Source of the DNA: Comamonadaceae bacterium
GTDB lineage: Bacteria > Pseudomonadota > Gammaproteobacteria > Burkholderiales > Burkholderiaceae_C
NCBI GenBank assembly: GCA_004144865.1
Contig: SEAY01000018.1
Location: forward strand, 1 to 41,615
Direction: 5' to 3'
Length of the DNA: 41,615 nt
The first letter of the stretch is position 1. Each line of letters opens with the position of its first letter. The position numbers and the translations under genes were made by a program. Positions 39,853-41,615 of the stretch are shown in pieces. The notes under the pieces are model-generated. The model saw only the letters and a list, made by a program, of their open reading frames with translations. It did no database searches and had not been told where the DNA came from.

Positions 39853-40580
39853 GGGTTCCTCTCCTCGTCCAGAAGCAGCGGCAACAAGGCGGCGGCGGTG
39901 CCGGCCAGCAACGCATCGGCGGCATCGTCCAGGTCCGTGGCGCCTGGGTTGACGATCACCACGCGGCCGCGCGTGCTGCGCGCCAGGCCCGCGGCGGGAT
40001 ACACCAGGCCCGACGTGCCCACCACCAGCATCAATTCGCATCGGGCGGCGGCTTCGCCGGCCGCCTCGAGTTCGGCCGCGGGCAGCATCTCCCCGAACCA
40101 CACGACGGCGGGGCGCCGCAGGTTGCCGCAGGTGGCGCAGCGCGGCGGCGTTCCCGCTTCGGGCGCCTGCGCATCGCAGCAGGCGCGGGGCGCATCCAGC
40201 CAGCGGTCGTCGGCGATGTTGCCGTGCAGCGCCAGAACCCCGGGTGAACCCGCGCGCTGGTGCAAGCCGTCCACGTTCTGCGTGACGACCGCCAGCCGGC
40301 CAGGATGCCGCTGCTGGAAGGCGGCGATGGCGAGATGCCCCGCATTCGGCGCGACTTTCGCGATCATCTCCCGGCGCAGCGCGTACCACTCCCACACCAT
40401 GGAGGGATGGGCGCGGAACGCCTGCTCGGTGGCGAGCTCCTCGGGCCGGAAGTTCGCCCACAGCCCCGACTGCGCGTCGCGGAAGGTCGGCACGCCGGAC
40501 TCGGCGCTCATGCCGGCGCCCGTGAGCACCACGATGCGGCGCGCCTCGCGCACCCACTCGCGCACCGCCTGCGGCGTCAC
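39849..40580 (-). CDS. cobB: Sir2-family NAD-dependent protein deacylase
   Basis: The 243-residue sirtuin has [15 protein letters not shown] (20-34), N-V-D-G-L-H near 102, catalytic His119 in ALHGN, and [10 protein letters not shown] near the end. Tyr66 and Arg69 in WYALRR form the Y-x-x-R motif that marks class III (SIRT5/CobB-like) enzymes able to remove succinyl and malonyl groups as well as acetyl. The zinc ribbon is unusual: the second pair C148-x-x-C151 is normal, but the first reads Cys134-Cys135 adjacent rather than C-x-x-C. The start is GTG at 40580, overlapping the rlmB stop as GTGA. Confidence 0.93.
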   Translation of the reverse strand: MTPQAVREWVREARRIVVLTGAGMSAESGVPTFRDAQSGLWANFRPEELATEQAFRAHPSMVWEWYALRREMIAKVAPNAGHLAIAAFQQRHPGRLAVVTQNVDGLHQRAGSPGVLALHGNIADDRWLDAPRACCDAQAPEAGTPPRCATCGNLRRPAVVWFGEMLPAAELEAAGEAAARCELMLVVGTSGLVYPAAGLARSTRGRVVIVNPGATDLDDAADALLAGTAAALLPLLLDEERNP

Positions 40581-41311
40581 AGCCGCTGCCGCACGGCCTC
40601 GTAGAGGCAGATGCCACTGGCCACCGACACGTTGAGGCTCTCCACCGCGCCCAGCATGGGGATGGAAACCAGGCCGTCGCAGGTCTTGCGCGTGAGCTGG
40701 CGCAGCCCGGTGCCTTCGGCCCCCAGCACCAGCGCCGTCGGGCTTCGCAGGTCGGACTGGTACAGCGTCTGGGTGGCTTCATCGCTGAGCCCCAGGCACC
40801 AGATGTTGCGTTCCTTCAGCTCGCCCAGCGTGCGCGCCAGGTTGGTGACCATGAAGTAAGGCACGGTCTCGGCCGCACCGCTGGCGACCTTGGCCACGGT
40901 GGCATTGATGCCCACGGCGTGGTCCTTGGGCGCGATCACGGCATGGGCGCCGGCGCCGTCCGCCACGCGCAGGCAGGCGCCGAGGTTGTGCGGATCGGTC
41001 ACGCCGTCCAGCACCAGCAGCAACGGCGGCACCCCGATGCCGTCCAGCAGGTCGTCCAGGGAGTTGGTGACGGGCAGCGGCTCCACCCGCGCGACGACGC
41101 CCTGGTGGCCGGCGCTGCCCGCCAGCCGGGACAGCCGCAGGGCATCGGCCTCGATCGGCCGCAGCCCGGCTTCCTGCACCTTCTGCAGGAACTGGCGCAT
41201 GCGCGCATCCTTGCGGGTGCCTTCCACGTAGATCTCGAGGATGGACTTGGGGGCGGTGCGCAGGCGCACGCCCACCGCGTGGAAGCCGAACAGGACTTTG
41301 GGGCTGGACAT
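40577..41311 (-). CDS. rlmB: 23S rRNA (guanosine-2'-O-)-methyltransferase RlmB
   Basis: This 244-residue SPOUT enzyme methylates the ribose of G2251 in 23S rRNA. The N-terminal substrate-binding domain (about 5-78) is followed by the knotted SpoU domain with motif 1 [14 protein letters not shown], motif 2 [10 protein letters not shown] and motif 3 [15 protein letters not shown], which build the AdoMet-binding trefoil knot. Length and order match the family. The ATG at 41311 lies 14 bases after the stop of the upstream ABC ATPase gene, and the stop overlaps the sirtuin start. Confidence 0.95.
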   Translation of the reverse strand: MSSPKVLFGFHAVGVRLRTAPKSILEIYVEGTRKDARMRQFLQKVQEAGLRPIEADALRLSRLAGSAGHQGVVARVEPLPVTNSLDDLLDGIGVPPLLLVLDGVTDPHNLGACLRVADGAGAHAVIAPKDHAVGINATVAKVASGAAETVPYFMVTNLARTLGELKERNIWCLGLSDEATQTLYQSDLRSPTALVLGAEGTGLRQLTRKTCDGLVSIPMLGAVESLNVSVASGICLYEAVRQRL

Positions 41312-41325
41312 CCGGGCGATTATCC

Positions 41326-41615
41326 TCAGGCCGTCTCGGCGACGCGCCCGGCCTCGATGGTGATGCGGCGCTGGCAGCGCTCGGCGATCGCGCGGTCGTG
41401 CGTCACCAGCACCAGGGTCGTGCCCAGTTCCTGGTTGAGGTCGAACATCAGCTGCATCACGGTCTCGCCGGTGGCGAAGTCCAGGCTGCCGGTCGGCTCG
41501 TCGGCCAGCAGCACGGCCGGCTGCACCACGAAGGCGCGCGCCAGGGCCACCCGCTGCTGCTCGCCGCCGGACAGGACCTTCGGATAGTGGCCCAGCCGTT
41601 CGCCCAGTCCCACCC
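41326..41615 (-). CDS. ABC transporter ATP-binding protein, YbbA/LolD class (5' part missing)
   Basis: Only the last ~96 residues are in the window. They contain the signature [15 protein letters not shown], Walker [13 protein letters not shown] and the switch His in VTHDRA. The sequence after the signature ([22 protein letters not shown]) resembles YbbA more than LolD, the ATPase of a putative YbbAP system. The reading frame stays open to the window edge, so the gene is cut by the window rather than truncated in the genome. Confidence 0.9.
   Translation of the reverse strand, partial: VGLGERLGHYPKVLSGGEQQRVALARAFVVQPAVLLADEPTGSLDFATGETVMQLMFDLNQELGTTLVLVTHDRAIAERCQRRITIEAGRVAETA

Overview
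The window is a very GC-rich, densely packed chromosomal segment. Gene content and several small lineage-typical proteins (DUF2917 next to a LysR gene, DUF3606, DUF2868/DUF3482, YXWGXW repeats, paired short ChrA, a 'TTCCCGC-CTGC-GCGGGAA' intergenic dyad) point to a betaproteobacterium of the order Burkholderiales, most likely Comamonadaceae (Ramlibacter/Variovorax-like). This is inferred from familiarity with these families, not from a database search. I see no rRNA, tRNA, CRISPR array, insertion sequence or prophage gene.

Layout. 1-3.0 kb: the 3' part of a Ku DNA-end-binding gene, a small exported lipoprotein, and a LysR regulator divergent from a DUF2917 gene. 3.1-8.4 kb: a tightly overlapping light-sensing module of heme oxygenase (makes biliverdin), bacteriophytochrome histidine kinase, single-domain response regulator and REC-PAS-kinase-REC hybrid. 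8.5-11 kb: a small repeat lipoprotein with a strong terminator, then a second REC-PAS-kinase-REC hybrid. 11-14.6 kb: a large membrane protein that looks like a DUF2868-degenerate GTPase-DUF3482 fusion, then small stress-type genes and a DUF2059 protein. 14.7-18.8 kb: an FtsH-like membrane AAA protease, a 525-base non-coding stretch with a candidate small RNA, a secreted DUF4124-like protein and a membrane J-domain-like protein lacking HPD. 18.8-20.9 kb: a LysR regulator divergent from a D-tartrate dehydratase-like enolase-superfamily enzyme. 21-25.6 kb: a four-gene tripartite efflux operon (outer-membrane factor, membrane-fusion protein, MacB-type ATPase, MacB-type permease). 25.8-27.3 kb: a small hypothetical, a canonical J-domain membrane protein and a YXWGXW exported protein. 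27.3-35.8 kb: fatty-acid type metabolism, with an acyl-CoA dehydrogenase operon (plus TerB-like, GFA and VOC proteins) divergent from an NAD-dependent epimerase, thiolase, FadB-type multifunctional protein and coniferyl-aldehyde-type dehydrogenase. 35.8-38.8 kb: an operon of MarR-GNAT fusion, EamA transporter and a two-subunit ChrA transporter. 38.8-41.6 kb: a minus-strand group of DUF1080 lipoprotein, small lipoprotein, CobB-type sirtuin, RlmB and a truncated ABC ATPase.

How genes work together. The clearest functional units are the red/far-red photoreceptor module (chromophore synthesis, sensor, receiver and hybrid kinase, with no DNA-binding output domain in the cluster), the efflux operon, and the beta-oxidation pair of operons that together supply dehydrogenation, hydration/oxidation and thiolysis. 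Compact junctions are the rule: stop and start codons overlap at many places, often with GTG, TTG or apparently CTG starts.

The least conventional items are the degenerate-GTPase fusion at 10994-13336, the HPD-less J protein at 18026-18751, the candidate small RNA at 17095-17166, an internal ribosome-binding site that could release the C-terminal receiver of the kinase at 9019-10989, and a ribosome-binding-site hairpin in front of the YXWGXW gene.
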